Assembly (NCBI GenBank): GCA_965214975.1
Contig: OZ244055.1
Span: 2,294,001-2,358,000 of the forward strand
Reading direction: 5' to 3'
Origin: JAJEBT01 sp965214975
GTDB lineage: Bacteria; Pseudomonadota; Alphaproteobacteria; MPNO01; UBA830
Length of the DNA stretch: 64,000 bases
The notes under the pieces are model-generated. The model saw only the letters and a program-made list of their open reading frames with translations. It was not told where the DNA came from and did not search any database. Shown here piece by piece: positions 8,746 through 16,776 of this stretch; the first letter of the stretch is position 1, and every line of letters starts with the position of its first letter. The translations under genes and the position numbers were made by a program.

Positions 8746-8862
8746 ATGGATGGAAAGACGCTTCCGTTCGGCGTCCGGGCCCTTCGCGGGATCCGCGGAA
8801 GGGGATCCCGCCATGTCGGCAAGACGGTTCGCGCAAGGAGACTGGCCGACGATGCGAAGCGC
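8746..8862 (+). pseudogene. N-terminal remnant of AAA-ATPase/PD-(D/E)XK gene
   Basis: From the ATG at 8746 the translation MDGKTLPFGVRALRGIRG, then VGKTVRARRLADDAKR, aligns with the first ~40 residues of the two intact proteins starting at 19222 and 21196 (MDRRKLPIGIQTFR, then VDKTGYARRLVDEG). Similarity stops there, and the P-loop and everything after it are missing. An AGAGGAGAGGAC sequence before the ATG still resembles a ribosome-binding site. This is a decayed third copy of the family, placed exactly where the glycosyltransferase duplication meets the A+T-rich island. Confidence 0.7.
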
Positions 8863-9087
8863 GGTTTCGTCGTGTCCACCGGCTCACGCGGGTGTGGCAT
8901 CCAGATCAGTTGCATTTCGCTGTCCGCCTCGGTCCATGACAGTCATCAGGTAGCGATTCTGGTGGCGATCATGAGCAGTGAATACATGACCAATCCGCAC
9001 GACCTCACGGACGCAGCCTGCGACACGATCGGGATCGGCTGGACTGGCTACCTGTCGGTCCAGATCTCGATCATCGACGTCAATCCC

Positions 9088-9879
9088 TCAAGAGACCTTC
9101 AAAGCATGTTCTGCTTCCTCGCGAAGCAGTTCTATCATCGACTTTTCCGGAAGCGCGTCCAGTAGAACCACGCCACCTCGCCGGTTGAGATTTGTCATCC
9201 AAGTGCGAAATACTTCTCGCTTGAATAAATCTGCTCGCTCTTTCTTTTCATATCCCTTATCATCCTTCTCCTGCCAGCATTCACGCATCACGGAAAAGAT
9301 TCTCGAGAGCACCTCCCTGTTCATGGACACCGATGGGCGTTCGATCAGTGCCGAGCGGATATCTTGCCGGTGCAACACGATCTCCAAAAATAGTTCGGGG
9401 TCGGCCGGACAGGTCTTGTGGGCAATGTGGCCTAGCCACCACAGCCGGGATACTCCATGATCTCTGACTAGTGCGCGACCATCTCGAGCAAAAAAATGAT
9501 TAAGTATATTTCTTTCCATCCTTTCAGGGTTCTCTATCGAATCTGATGCGAGCCACCTTGCCGCAACATAATGAGGGCATTCATAGTGGCTGACCCAAAC
9601 CCAGAAACGTTCATCGGCAGCTTGTCGCAGAGTCAGTTGGTTTAGAACGCCGTACAAACGCAGGGAATTGGCTGCGTCAGTTTGCGACCGGTTTGGTGAT
9701 GAGACACTAAGTACTTCGCGTAGGGGTGTCACTTCGATCGAGGTTTCGCGCAACCACCCTGCTGGGGTTTCAAGAGGCTGCTCATCGAGGTTGGGGCTGG
9801 AATACCAACTGCAATGTAAGTGAACTTTTCTACGTAGTTCATCAACTCCTCTGTTCGTTAGGTATTGAAGGCGAGTCAT
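9088..9879 (-). CDS. DUF6339-like protein, fourth gene of defence-like operon
   Basis: A 263-aa soluble protein, last in the four-gene minus-strand operon. The start ATG overlaps the stop of the preceding gene by four bases (9876-9879). Conserved-looking segments are LRETSIEVTPLREVL, LRLYGVLNQLTLRQAADERFW, YVAARWL and GVSRLWWLGHIAHKT. From memory these resemble the DUF6339 family, which has no known activity, but I cannot confirm it. The C-terminal third is charged and helical. No nuclease, kinase or membrane motif is visible. Codon use and base composition are A+T-richer than the flanking core genes. The stop TGA at 9088-9090 is followed in frame by 67 open codons before the next TGA at 8884-8886. 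Confidence 0.8.
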   Translation of the reverse strand: MTRLQYLTNRGVDELRRKVHLHCSWYSSPNLDEQPLETPAGWLRETSIEVTPLREVLSVSSPNRSQTDAANSLRLYGVLNQLTLRQAADERFWVWVSHYECPHYVAARWLASDSIENPERMERNILNHFFARDGRALVRDHGVSRLWWLGHIAHKTCPADPELFLEIVLHRQDIRSALIERPSVSMNREVLSRIFSVMRECWQEKDDKGYEKKERADLFKREVFRTWMTNLNRRGGVVLLDALPEKSMIELLREEAEHALKVS

Positions 9880-10739
9880 ATCTTTTCCTTGAACTCATTA
9901 GACATAAAGGGTATGGTTGCAAACGGATGATCAAGAAGTTTCTGTGCGTCTGCAATCCGGTCTTCACCACTACCAAGCAAGGGACAACCCGCCTTTTTCA
10001 GGCACTGATTTAGCGCACGATACCAGCGATAATCATCGTATCCACCACCCTCTCCATCTTGGTCTGCTTCTTGTAATACATATAGCAAAGCGGGTAAATA
10101 TACCGAATTCATGATATAGGAAGCGCCTTCCGTCCCATTTAAAGTATTGCGAGATTTTCTGAAAATCGCAAAATCTCTTGGTGACATAAAAATAATTATT
10201 CTTTGATCATCAAGACTACAACTCCATCTTCCGTGAGGAATAGCGTCGCTCTCTTCGAGTCTAAAAACCGAACGTACTGGCATTTCTTCAGCGGTATCTA
10301 TCCAGTATTCCTTTGGTTCGTCTTCTGCTAGGACCGCTCCTATAGGGATATTGAAAGTTGCGTCACGATAATCAGAACGCCATCCTGGTACGGAAAGAGC
10401 CGGTAGGCATCTCGTAGCAGTAATCAAACCACGAATTTCCGTCAGACCTGCCAACCCTCCATCGCGAAAATCAAGTGTGATTTGGCCCTCTTGAGAACAA
10501 CGTGCTAACCGCTGGTGTGTAGTTGCCGAGCGAACTAGTAACACATATTGTGCGTGGGCAAGGCTTATTAGATTCAACAATGTTAGATCGCTGAGTTGAA
10601 AATCAGCTTCGACTTTTAAGGTCGTGGTTTCCTCAATTCTTTGAATTCTGTATTCAACCTGAAACTCGGCATTCGAATAATCTGAACTTCCGGGTCGCAG
10701 CACCGGGTAAGGATATACCTTGTTAGGGTCAAACTTCAT
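9876..10739 (-). CDS. unknown protein, third gene of defence-like operon (287 aa)
   Basis: Not recognised. The protein starts MKFDPNKVYPYPVLRPGSSDY and is rich in short beta-type segments (FQVEYRIQRIEE, YVLLVRSATTHQR, RIIIFMSPRDFAIF). The C-terminal region has YIMNSVYLPALLYVLQEAD and an acidic GEGGGYDDYRWYRAL. It appears soluble, with no membrane helix, P-loop, zinc knuckle or PD-(D/E)XK pattern that I can see. It overlaps the upstream ATPase gene by four bases (10736-10739) and the downstream gene by four, so it is made in fixed ratio with them. Its place between a GHKL ATPase and a DUF6339-like protein suggests a subunit or DNA-binding component of the same system. The role is inferred from context only. 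Confidence 0.8.
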   Translation of the reverse strand: MKFDPNKVYPYPVLRPGSSDYSNAEFQVEYRIQRIEETTTLKVEADFQLSDLTLLNLISLAHAQYVLLVRSATTHQRLARCSQEGQITLDFRDGGLAGLTEIRGLITATRCLPALSVPGWRSDYRDATFNIPIGAVLAEDEPKEYWIDTAEEMPVRSVFRLEESDAIPHGRWSCSLDDQRIIIFMSPRDFAIFRKSRNTLNGTEGASYIMNSVYLPALLYVLQEADQDGEGGGYDDYRWYRALNQCLKKAGCPLLGSGEDRIADAQKLLDHPFATIPFMSNEFKEKI

Positions 10740-12652
10740 TTCTCTTGCTTCACGCCAACAGCAGAAATAACCCAGGCGCGGTCGCCGATCATCTGCTTCG
10801 TCTCAACCTCGAATTCAACACGTTGTCCTCGTCTGAGGCTTACACTATTTACATTAAACAAACCTCCTTCAGTCGCATATGTTCGAATATCACGGCGTTC
10901 GACAAACGCCGAATCTCCCGCTTCCGAGAGAACAATTCGAGCCTTTCCGGTTTCCTTGGCCTTTAAACTTATACGGAAACGGTCTTTATTTCTTTTAACG
11001 GGAATTATCCTCACATCTTCTATGCGGTAACGCTTTCTTGATTTTCTATTGGGTTCCGGCCCCGGCCCCGGCCCCGGCCCCGGCCCTGGCCCCGGTCCTG
11101 GCCCCGGTCCTGGCCCCGGTCCTGGCCCTGGTCCTGGCCCAGGACCGTCTTCGTCGTCTTCATCGCCTGGTATTGGCCACGACAAGCGCTTGCGAGGCTT
11201 AAGTCTAACCACGGAAGCTCCCTCAAATGTCGATTCCCTATCGTCATCACTAGAAGGTTCCGGACTTTCAAATGGTTCTTCACAATCAATATCAGGAAGA
11301 AGTTTCGCTAACTCCTCTATCTCTGTAGGCTCAACTGATTTTAATGGGATGGCGCACTTTTTTATTTCATCGCGTATCCATTTCGTAATCTGATCTATTG
11401 CTTTGCGCCCACGCTTGCGATCTTGCTCCTGAAGTCGTTCGGGCTCAAATTGGTCGTGCTGTGGATTTTCCATTTGGCGTAGCAATTCATTACCCTCATC
11501 TCCTTCAAATCGACAAATCGCAATGAAATCATTATAACCATGAAACCGGACTAATCTTGGATATTGCGATGCGGTAATCAACATGCCACTTTTCCGCATG
11601 AGCCCCACTTTTCTGGGCAGACCCTCGGCTACTCTGATCCACAGCTTGCAATGCCCCAAGATGAGGTCTTGTGTTTCAACGGTAGGCTCTTTCTGAAGAA
11701 GTTCCCGGAAATGTTGGGCATCCGTGATGTCGGAGACATCTTCGTCGTGACCCTTGATGGAAGACTTGAGATGGTCAAACCATTCGTCGATATTTTTGGA
11801 TGAAATATCGATAAGGCCCTTGTCCTCCATATTGCCACTGGGTTCAATATGAACATGCAAGTGGTTGTCCATAATCGCTCCAAAAAAATTAGAAACTACA
11901 CTGCGGGCAATTCGTCTTTGCCAGTCTCGTTCATCGCGAAAACCAGCAATCCAGAGAGATGTTCCCAGGCGGTTTTCGATTTTCCCGCTATCGGTTTTTG
12001 AGAAAAATTTTGGAATATCCTCACCTTCAAGGTGTTGGCAACCATCGACGAGGCCAAAAAAACCCGTGCCCTGCCTTTTTTCACCATCGGTGTTGTGTGA
12101 CATCAATACTGATTTGCCCTGAAAGCGCTCGTGATTTCCTGTACTGTCTTTGAATCTGGTCCAATAGAATACCGAGCGAAGCCGGGAAACCGCGAACGGT
12201 GCATATTTCCCGATGCCATGGGATCCTCCAGCCCCTTCCGTGCTTTTCACGCTGGTGCCCTGTATCTTGACCAACGCGCTCCAATGCTTGTCCCGGAGTC
12301 CGGTGGTGTTCCAGTCTGCCACTCTCAGAAACGTCAAATCGGGTTCCATCAGTAACCGTCGGGCTTCTTCGAGGGCCTCCTTCGCTTTTTTGTCGTCTTT
12401 GGCCTCATCGAGACATTGGTATATCGTTTCTAAAAGGTCCCTCCCATTAATTTCTGAACCTCTAATCCGACGGATCTCAAATTCAATATCAACAGGGCTT
12501 TTGACGTCGGATCGAGCATCCAGCGAGTTCTGAATCACTTCACGTGCCAAACTTGCTACAGGAGCGCCAGAAAAATGAGCAATGCCCGGAGCGTTGTAGC
12601 CGTCCTCTTGGCCCCCGCCCGTAGGTGGGAAATGCCAGCCAATTTTATTCAT
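10736..12652 (-). CDS. GHKL (HATPase) MORC/MutL-like ATPase, second gene of operon
   Basis: A 638-aa protein with an N-terminal GHKL ATP-binding domain. The N-box is REVIQNSLDA (Glu38, Asn42), the G1 box is DWNTTG (Asp113 to Gly118) and the G2 box is GAGGSHGIGKYA (140-151). The wording resembles the prokaryotic MORC/MutL-type ATPases described in restriction-modification operons rather than sensor kinases, as there is no His-phosphotransfer domain. Residues ~150-480 are a middle region. Residues ~505-535 are about 15 Gly-Pro repeats, followed by a basic linker and a ~100-residue beta-rich tail. The start ATG lies inside the methyltransferase 3' end (overlap 12645-12652), indicating coupling. 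It probably acts as an ATP-driven DNA clamp or switch, by inference. Confidence 0.85.
   Translation of the reverse strand: MNKIGWHFPPTGGGQEDGYNAPGIAHFSGAPVASLAREVIQNSLDARSDVKSPVDIEFEIRRIRGSEINGRDLLETIYQCLDEAKDDKKAKEALEEARRLLMEPDLTFLRVADWNTTGLRDKHWSALVKIQGTSVKSTEGAGGSHGIGKYAPFAVSRLRSVFYWTRFKDSTGNHERFQGKSVLMSHNTDGEKRQGTGFFGLVDGCQHLEGEDIPKFFSKTDSGKIENRLGTSLWIAGFRDERDWQRRIARSVVSNFFGAIMDNHLHVHIEPSGNMEDKGLIDISSKNIDEWFDHLKSSIKGHDEDVSDITDAQHFRELLQKEPTVETQDLILGHCKLWIRVAEGLPRKVGLMRKSGMLITASQYPRLVRFHGYNDFIAICRFEGDEGNELLRQMENPQHDQFEPERLQEQDRKRGRKAIDQITKWIRDEIKKCAIPLKSVEPTEIEELAKLLPDIDCEEPFESPEPSSDDDRESTFEGASVVRLKPRKRLSWPIPGDEDDEDGPGPGPGPGPGPGPGPGPGPGPGPGPGPGPEPNRKSRKRYRIEDVRIIPVKRNKDRFRISLKAKETGKARIVLSEAGDSAFVERRDIRTYATEGGLFNVNSVSLRRGQRVEFEVETKQMIGDRAWVISAVGVKQEK
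11056..11145 (-). repeat. hexanucleotide repeat coding a Gly-Pro linker
   Basis: About fifteen six-base units, variants of GGCCCC/GGTCCT on the plus strand, encode a (Gly-Pro)n linker between the ATPase body and its C-terminal domain. Because the unit is six bases, gain or loss of units keeps the frame and would change linker length only. The tract is also a local G+C spike within an otherwise A+T-richer gene. Confidence 0.85.
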
Positions 12653-13691
12653 CCTTGTTTTCCCGTTCCTCTAGCGCCTTTGCACAAATCTCTCCGACCT
12701 TCTGAGCTAGTTTTACGCATACAGCGTTGCCGAGCAGTCGGTATCTCTCTTGTTCAGGTATATCTGGAAATTCGATGTCGTCAAACCCCTGCAGTTGTGC
12801 TATCTCCATAACGCTCAGTCTCCTGATTCCCCATTCGTCGCGAATAAATGGCACGTTATGGCCACCAATCCCCATATTTGCCGTCAAAGTGGGGCACAGC
12901 CCGTTTTTCTTTTCTCTGACGTAGGAGCGACGCAGTTGGTATATGTTGTTTTCCGATTGGCCACCGGCCATCTCGTTGCTGATCATGCGAAAATAACGAT
13001 TGTCGGTTGGAAGGTAGGCATTTGGCTCCCCCTTTTCGCGACGATTGATGAGGTCTCCGATGGGGCGGGGCTTGACCGTTGTCTGGGATGGGGGTGAAAA
13101 CGGGTTTCGGGGAAAATGGCGCTGGGATGCGGCAACCATAAACAGGCGTTCTCGATCCTGTGGCAGTTCCGTGAAGTCCTTGACGTTGGCTTTCCAGCAC
13201 GATGATTCCCGAAACCAATATCCGGCCTTGCGCAATGCTCTGCGGATCTCGTCAAACCATTCCCCGTCAGCCCCAGTGACGAGGTGTGGAACGTTCTCGA
13301 GGATCACCAACCATGGACGCTGTTCAGGAGACCATTCGCTTATCAGAACCGGGATCCTGAAAAACAGTTTCCCGCGTGGATCGTCAAATCCTTTTCTGGT
13401 GCCTGCTTGCGAAAAGCTTTGACACGGGAATCCACCAGCCAAGACCTTTACGGGGGCGAGGCGGTCCTTGGCGACGGACAGATCCTCAATGCTTTTGCGA
13501 TGCAGGGGCACGTCGGGAAAACGGCTTGCGAATGTGGTGCAGGCAAACTGATCGTTGTCGTTCGCCCATCGGATATCGAAACCCGCATTCGCTAAGCCGG
13601 ATGCGAAGCCTCCCATCCCGCTGAACAAGCAGCCTGCGGTGAGGAAAGTGTTGGAAGCCTTGTCTGAAGGTCGGGTGAGCGTGTCAGGCAT
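12645..13691 (-). CDS. DNA (cytosine-5) methyltransferase, first gene of operon
   Basis: A 348-aa C5-type methylase that transfers a methyl group from S-adenosylmethionine to cytosine in a specific DNA site. Motif I is CLFSGMGGFASGL (~21-33). The catalytic Cys90 is in GGFPCQSFSQAG (motif IV), ENV is at 132-134 (motif VI), QDRERL at 178-183 (motif VIII) and LLGNAV near the C-terminus (motif X). Residues ~190-270 form the variable target-recognition region, so the target sequence cannot be read. It heads the operon and would protect host DNA. The start ATG at 13689-13691 has no clear Shine-Dalgarno. A nine-G tract lies 19-27 bases upstream. Confidence 0.93.
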   Translation of the reverse strand: MPDTLTRPSDKASNTFLTAGCLFSGMGGFASGLANAGFDIRWANDNDQFACTTFASRFPDVPLHRKSIEDLSVAKDRLAPVKVLAGGFPCQSFSQAGTRKGFDDPRGKLFFRIPVLISEWSPEQRPWLVILENVPHLVTGADGEWFDEIRRALRKAGYWFRESSCWKANVKDFTELPQDRERLFMVAASQRHFPRNPFSPPSQTTVKPRPIGDLINRREKGEPNAYLPTDNRYFRMISNEMAGGQSENNIYQLRRSYVREKKNGLCPTLTANMGIGGHNVPFIRDEWGIRRLSVMEIAQLQGFDDIEFPDIPEQERYRLLGNAVCVKLAQKVGEICAKALEERENKDE

Positions 13692-14129
13692 CTAAGACCA
13701 AATTACGGAGGGGGGGGGCAGGGGAGATTGTACGGATCCTAGCATCACGTTCAAGCCGATCCGTTTCCCGCGGCTCGAGGAAAATCCCGGACCGCTTGGC
13801 GGAGACATCGGCGTCCCGCGACGGTCCCCGTTTCCGCGGCTCGCCCGGGCGACAGGTCAAGGATCACGCGCCCCGAGCGGGCGTTTCGAGGTCGGCCGGA
13901 CGTTGCGTCGGCTACGTGGCCGGTCCCGGCGCGGAGACTCCGGCGAGACAACCTTCCCGTGGGCCTGCGCCGGGTTCTCCGGGCGCGCGTTGCCGACACG
14001 CCTGCACGAGGCGGCGGTCGGGCGGACCCTTGGCGACCGCCCGGTCGGGCACGTTTCTCGCGACGCGACGGCGGTCGAGGCGTGCGGGAAGCCGTGCCCT
14101 GAGGCCCAGAAGCCGAAACGCCGGCGCGG
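13692..14129. other. junction DNA between the operon and the broken glycosyltransferase copy
   Basis: Composition changes abruptly from A+T-richer operon DNA to G+C-rich DNA at about 13740. Nothing protein-like is visible on either strand between 13750 and 14130. Open frames there translate to Arg/Pro-rich shadow sequence. The operon promoter should lie in 13692-13760. Confidence 0.5.
13710..13718. promoter_or_regulatory. G9 homopolymer tract upstream of the methyltransferase operon
   Basis: Nine G on the plus strand (nine C in the direction of transcription) begin 19 bases before the methyltransferase start codon. Such tracts can slip in length. A change here would alter spacing in the leader or promoter rather than the reading frame. 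No -10/-35 boxes can be assigned with confidence. Confidence 0.4.
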
Positions 14130-14642
14130 TCGTCCGCGTGGCGGAACAGGCTTCCGACGCGCTCGTCGTGCGCCACGCCCACGAGCCAGTAGCCACCATC
14201 CCCGGACGGGCCGAACGCCAGATCGCCGTGACGCAGTGCCTCGAAGGCCGTCGCGACGTGGCGGCGCGAGAGGTCCGGGACGTCGTTGCCGACGACGACC
14301 ACAGGGTTCATGTCGAAGCGCGCCATGCAGCGCGACATGCGTGCGCCGAGGTCGTCGCTTCTCTGCGCGAGGCACCCGAAGCTGGGGGCCAGATCCGTGC
14401 GTCGAACGCCGAATCGTCGGGCGTGGAGCCGATCCACGGGGTCCAGCGCCTGTCCGTGGCGAGGCGGTGCGCCACCGCGTCCAAGGTCGTCCAGTAGAAC
14501 CCCAGGCGGAACGCCGCTGCCCCCGGCCGTGCGGTCCGGAAACCACGCGTGCGCCGCGGGTGGCGGCGCGTTCACGGGGCCGACGAGCTCCTCGGCGTCG
14601 ACGACCGGCATGACGACGGACAGCCGGGGAGCTTCGGGCATG
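14130..14642 (-). pseudogene. broken copy of the TIGR04282/TIGR04283 glycosyltransferase pair
   Basis: Reading leftward from an ATG at 14640-14642, the first ~22 residues (MPEAPRLSVVMPVVDAEEL) match the live GT2 protein. A large internal deletion then jumps, with frame changes, to the second half of the DUF2064 protein: MSRCMARFDMNPVVVVGNDV, RRHVATAFEALRHGDLAFG and GDGGYWL. The middle of both genes and the 3' end are missing. It is therefore a deleted, non-functional duplicate of 7135-8429 in the same orientation. Substitutions relative to the live copy indicate it has been drifting. Confidence 0.85.
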
Positions 14643-14719
14643 CGTCGGGGCGATTTGGCCGGGAGCCGCGTCTCAGCGCGGCCGGGCGGCAACGGGGCGG
14701 GATCCGGTCATGGCGTCCT
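14577..14719. repeat. segmental duplication, right copy
   Basis: Partner of 8363-8509, as described there. Similarity ends at 14719. The following bases up to the ATPase gene end at 14948 show no gene, only a few short palindromes such as CGGAATCCCGAATCGGGA near 14827. Confidence 0.85.
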
Positions 14720-14947
14720 CTTCCCGGACCGTTCGGCGTCCCGGGCGATGCCGACGCTTCGCGGGGCGCCGGAATCGGGCATCCCGACGAACGCTCCGGG
14801 GAATCGCCGCAGCTCGTTCACGCATCCGGAATCCCGAATCGGGAGGGCGCCCGGGAGGTCCGGTAAAGGCCTCGGGAAAATCGCGCGGGCCGTTGCCCTC
14901 GACCGGAAGCCGTCCGGTTCTCGAAGCCTCCGTCGGTTGTCCCATGC

Positions 14948-16024
14948 TCAGCGGACTTCAAGGTTGTGAGAGACCGCTGCCTTGAGATCCCCGGATCCAT
15001 AGGTGACGCACCTCGCCTCCTCGCCGGCCGTCTCCAGGCGATGAACGAGCAGGCTCGAGGCGTCAAGGACATCGTGGGCCGCTTTCAGGCATTCGAAACT
15101 GTGCGTGGTGGCGACGATCTGCGTATCGAACCGCCTGGCTGCCGTGTCCATGGCCTTCCAGGCCCTGGGCAGCGTGGAGTGATGGAGGCCGTTCTCGATC
15201 CCGTCCACCAGGACGATGCCGTTCGGCGCCGCGGAGATCGCCAGGACCGCCCGCGCGATTCGCGTCATGCCTTCGCCCATCGCCGGCAACGGGACCGGTT
15301 CCGGAAGTCCGATGTCTCCCGGGATCATCGGGAGGCCGCCTGCGGAACCGTCCTCGAGGTTCCGGAGTCCGGGCTCGACGAGCCGCAGCGCCTCCACGAC
15401 AGGATCGCCCCGCTTTCGCCTCCGACGCCGCCCGAGGCGGGCGGCGACTTCCCGGGGGTTGCCGCCGCGTGACGAGAGGAACACGGCCCCGAAAGGGGGC
15501 CGGACGTCCGGAGCCTCGGCCTGCAATCCGCCTGCCGTCACGTGCATGCGGCTCTCGACCGTTTTCCCGGAGCCCATCCTGAAGGAGAGCAGGAGACCCG
15601 TCGGGTTCGAGGGTTCGGCCGTCGCCGCCGACATGCGCCGGGAATCCCCGGGAGGGATCCTCGCGGTGCCGGAACTGTCGATCGAAATGCTCAGTTCCAT
15701 CGGTCCGAGGTCGTGCAGCCCCGTGATTCTTGCCGTCTTCTCCGCATCGAGACCGGTGAACATCGGTTTCCAGACCGTTTCCGGCACCGCCGTCGCGCTC
15801 GTCGCTGGGTCGAATTCCCGAATCACGCCGGAATCCGCGGCCATTCGGGGGTTTCCGGCGCCGCACAGAAGGAACAGGGCTTCGAGCAGGGTCGTCTTGC
15901 CGGAGCCGTTTCGTCCGGTGAAGAGATTGATCCGGCCCAGCCGCTCGATCTCGAGATCCCCGAAGGCCCGGTAGTTCCGGATCCTCAGGCGACGGAACCC
16001 CGTTCCTGTTCGCGACGTGTTCAT
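14948..16024 (-). CDS. RecF/AAA_15-like ATPase with altered Walker B
   Basis: A 358-aa ABC/SMC-like ATPase of the kind found in OLD, Septu and other defence ATPases. It begins with LRIRNYRAFGDLEIERLG and a Walker A GRNGSGKTT at residues 37-45. The Walker B region reads IVLVDGIENGLHH (Asp274, Gly275, Glu277), where relatives usually have Asp-Glu, so the expected catalytic Glu is Gly. An H-loop-like VATTHSFECL follows. No TOPRIM or nuclease domain is fused and none is encoded next door, since the downstream DNA is pseudogene. The ATG at 16022-16024 is chosen because upstream translation is shadow-like. The gene could be a degraded defence ATPase or a regulator that binds but hydrolyses ATP poorly. 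Confidence 0.85.
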   Translation of the reverse strand: MNTSRTGTGFRRLRIRNYRAFGDLEIERLGRINLFTGRNGSGKTTLLEALFLLCGAGNPRMAADSGVIREFDPATSATAVPETVWKPMFTGLDAEKTARITGLHDLGPMELSISIDSSGTARIPPGDSRRMSAATAEPSNPTGLLLSFRMGSGKTVESRMHVTAGGLQAEAPDVRPPFGAVFLSSRGGNPREVAARLGRRRRRKRGDPVVEALRLVEPGLRNLEDGSAGGLPMIPGDIGLPEPVPLPAMGEGMTRIARAVLAISAAPNGIVLVDGIENGLHHSTLPRAWKAMDTAARRFDTQIVATTHSFECLKAAHDVLDASSLLVHRLETAGEEARCVTYGSGDLKAAVSHNLEVR

Positions 16025-16776
16025 TGCCGACTGGATCCGCCCGGTTTCCTCGGCTGCCGCCGGGGATTGTAGCACTTCACGCCCGACCGCCCCGATCCCG
16101 GGCCGCCCGGCGGGAAACATCGGCGTCCCGCTGAATCCCGATCCTGTCCGGCCGGGGACGGCTGAAGCCGCCCGGGCGGACCCGGGCGGCTTCGAAGGCT
16201 CCTTCTGCACGGCTGTGGCGACGCGACGGTGCAGGCGCCTTTCGACCGGCAACCCGACGGTACCGAACGCACCTCCCGCGCTTGGCAGACGAGACGCCGC
16301 ACATGTGGGCGCCCCGGCCGGACATGTCAAGCCGTCATGCGAGGCCGTGCCGGGTTCGCGACGCCGCGCGATCGAACGCGCATCGGCGGGACCGCCGACG
16401 GCATTCCGGATCCGGCGGCACGGGAGGCCCGGCCGCGTTCTCGCGCCCCCGGTCGCGGGACGCCGTTTCGGACGCGACGCCCGCCTTGCGCGGCATCCGG
16501 TTCCGGTTCGCCCGTCGGGACGCCGGCGCCGATGCCGGCGATCGGTCGATGTCTTCGCCGGCAATGCGGCGCCCCGAAAAGATTCCCGGCGGTTGCGGAA
16601 TTTCTCCGGCCCGGCGGGTATCATCGCGCGGCATCCGGCGCGTTCCCCGACGGCGAGCCCCGCCGTCTCTGGAACCGCCGGACCGGAACGGCGGTGGAGA
16701 GGACCATGCGCGAGGCCTCCGCCTCGGAACCCCCGCGCCGCCCGGACGGCGGGCCGTCGGCGGCGCCGGGCGCGTC
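16025..16776. other. 752-base gap without recognisable gene
   Basis: It lies between the divergent ATPase and radical SAM genes. Frames on both strands are open over long stretches but encode Arg/Pro/Ala-rich sequence without motifs. No tRNA, repeat shared with other gaps or clear terminator was seen. It must contain the two divergent promoters. Confidence 0.5.

Noticed and set aside
11056..11145. CRISPR or tandem-repeat array
   Set aside because: The repeat is a continuous six-base unit inside a coding frame, with no spacers. No repeat-spacer array was seen anywhere in the window.
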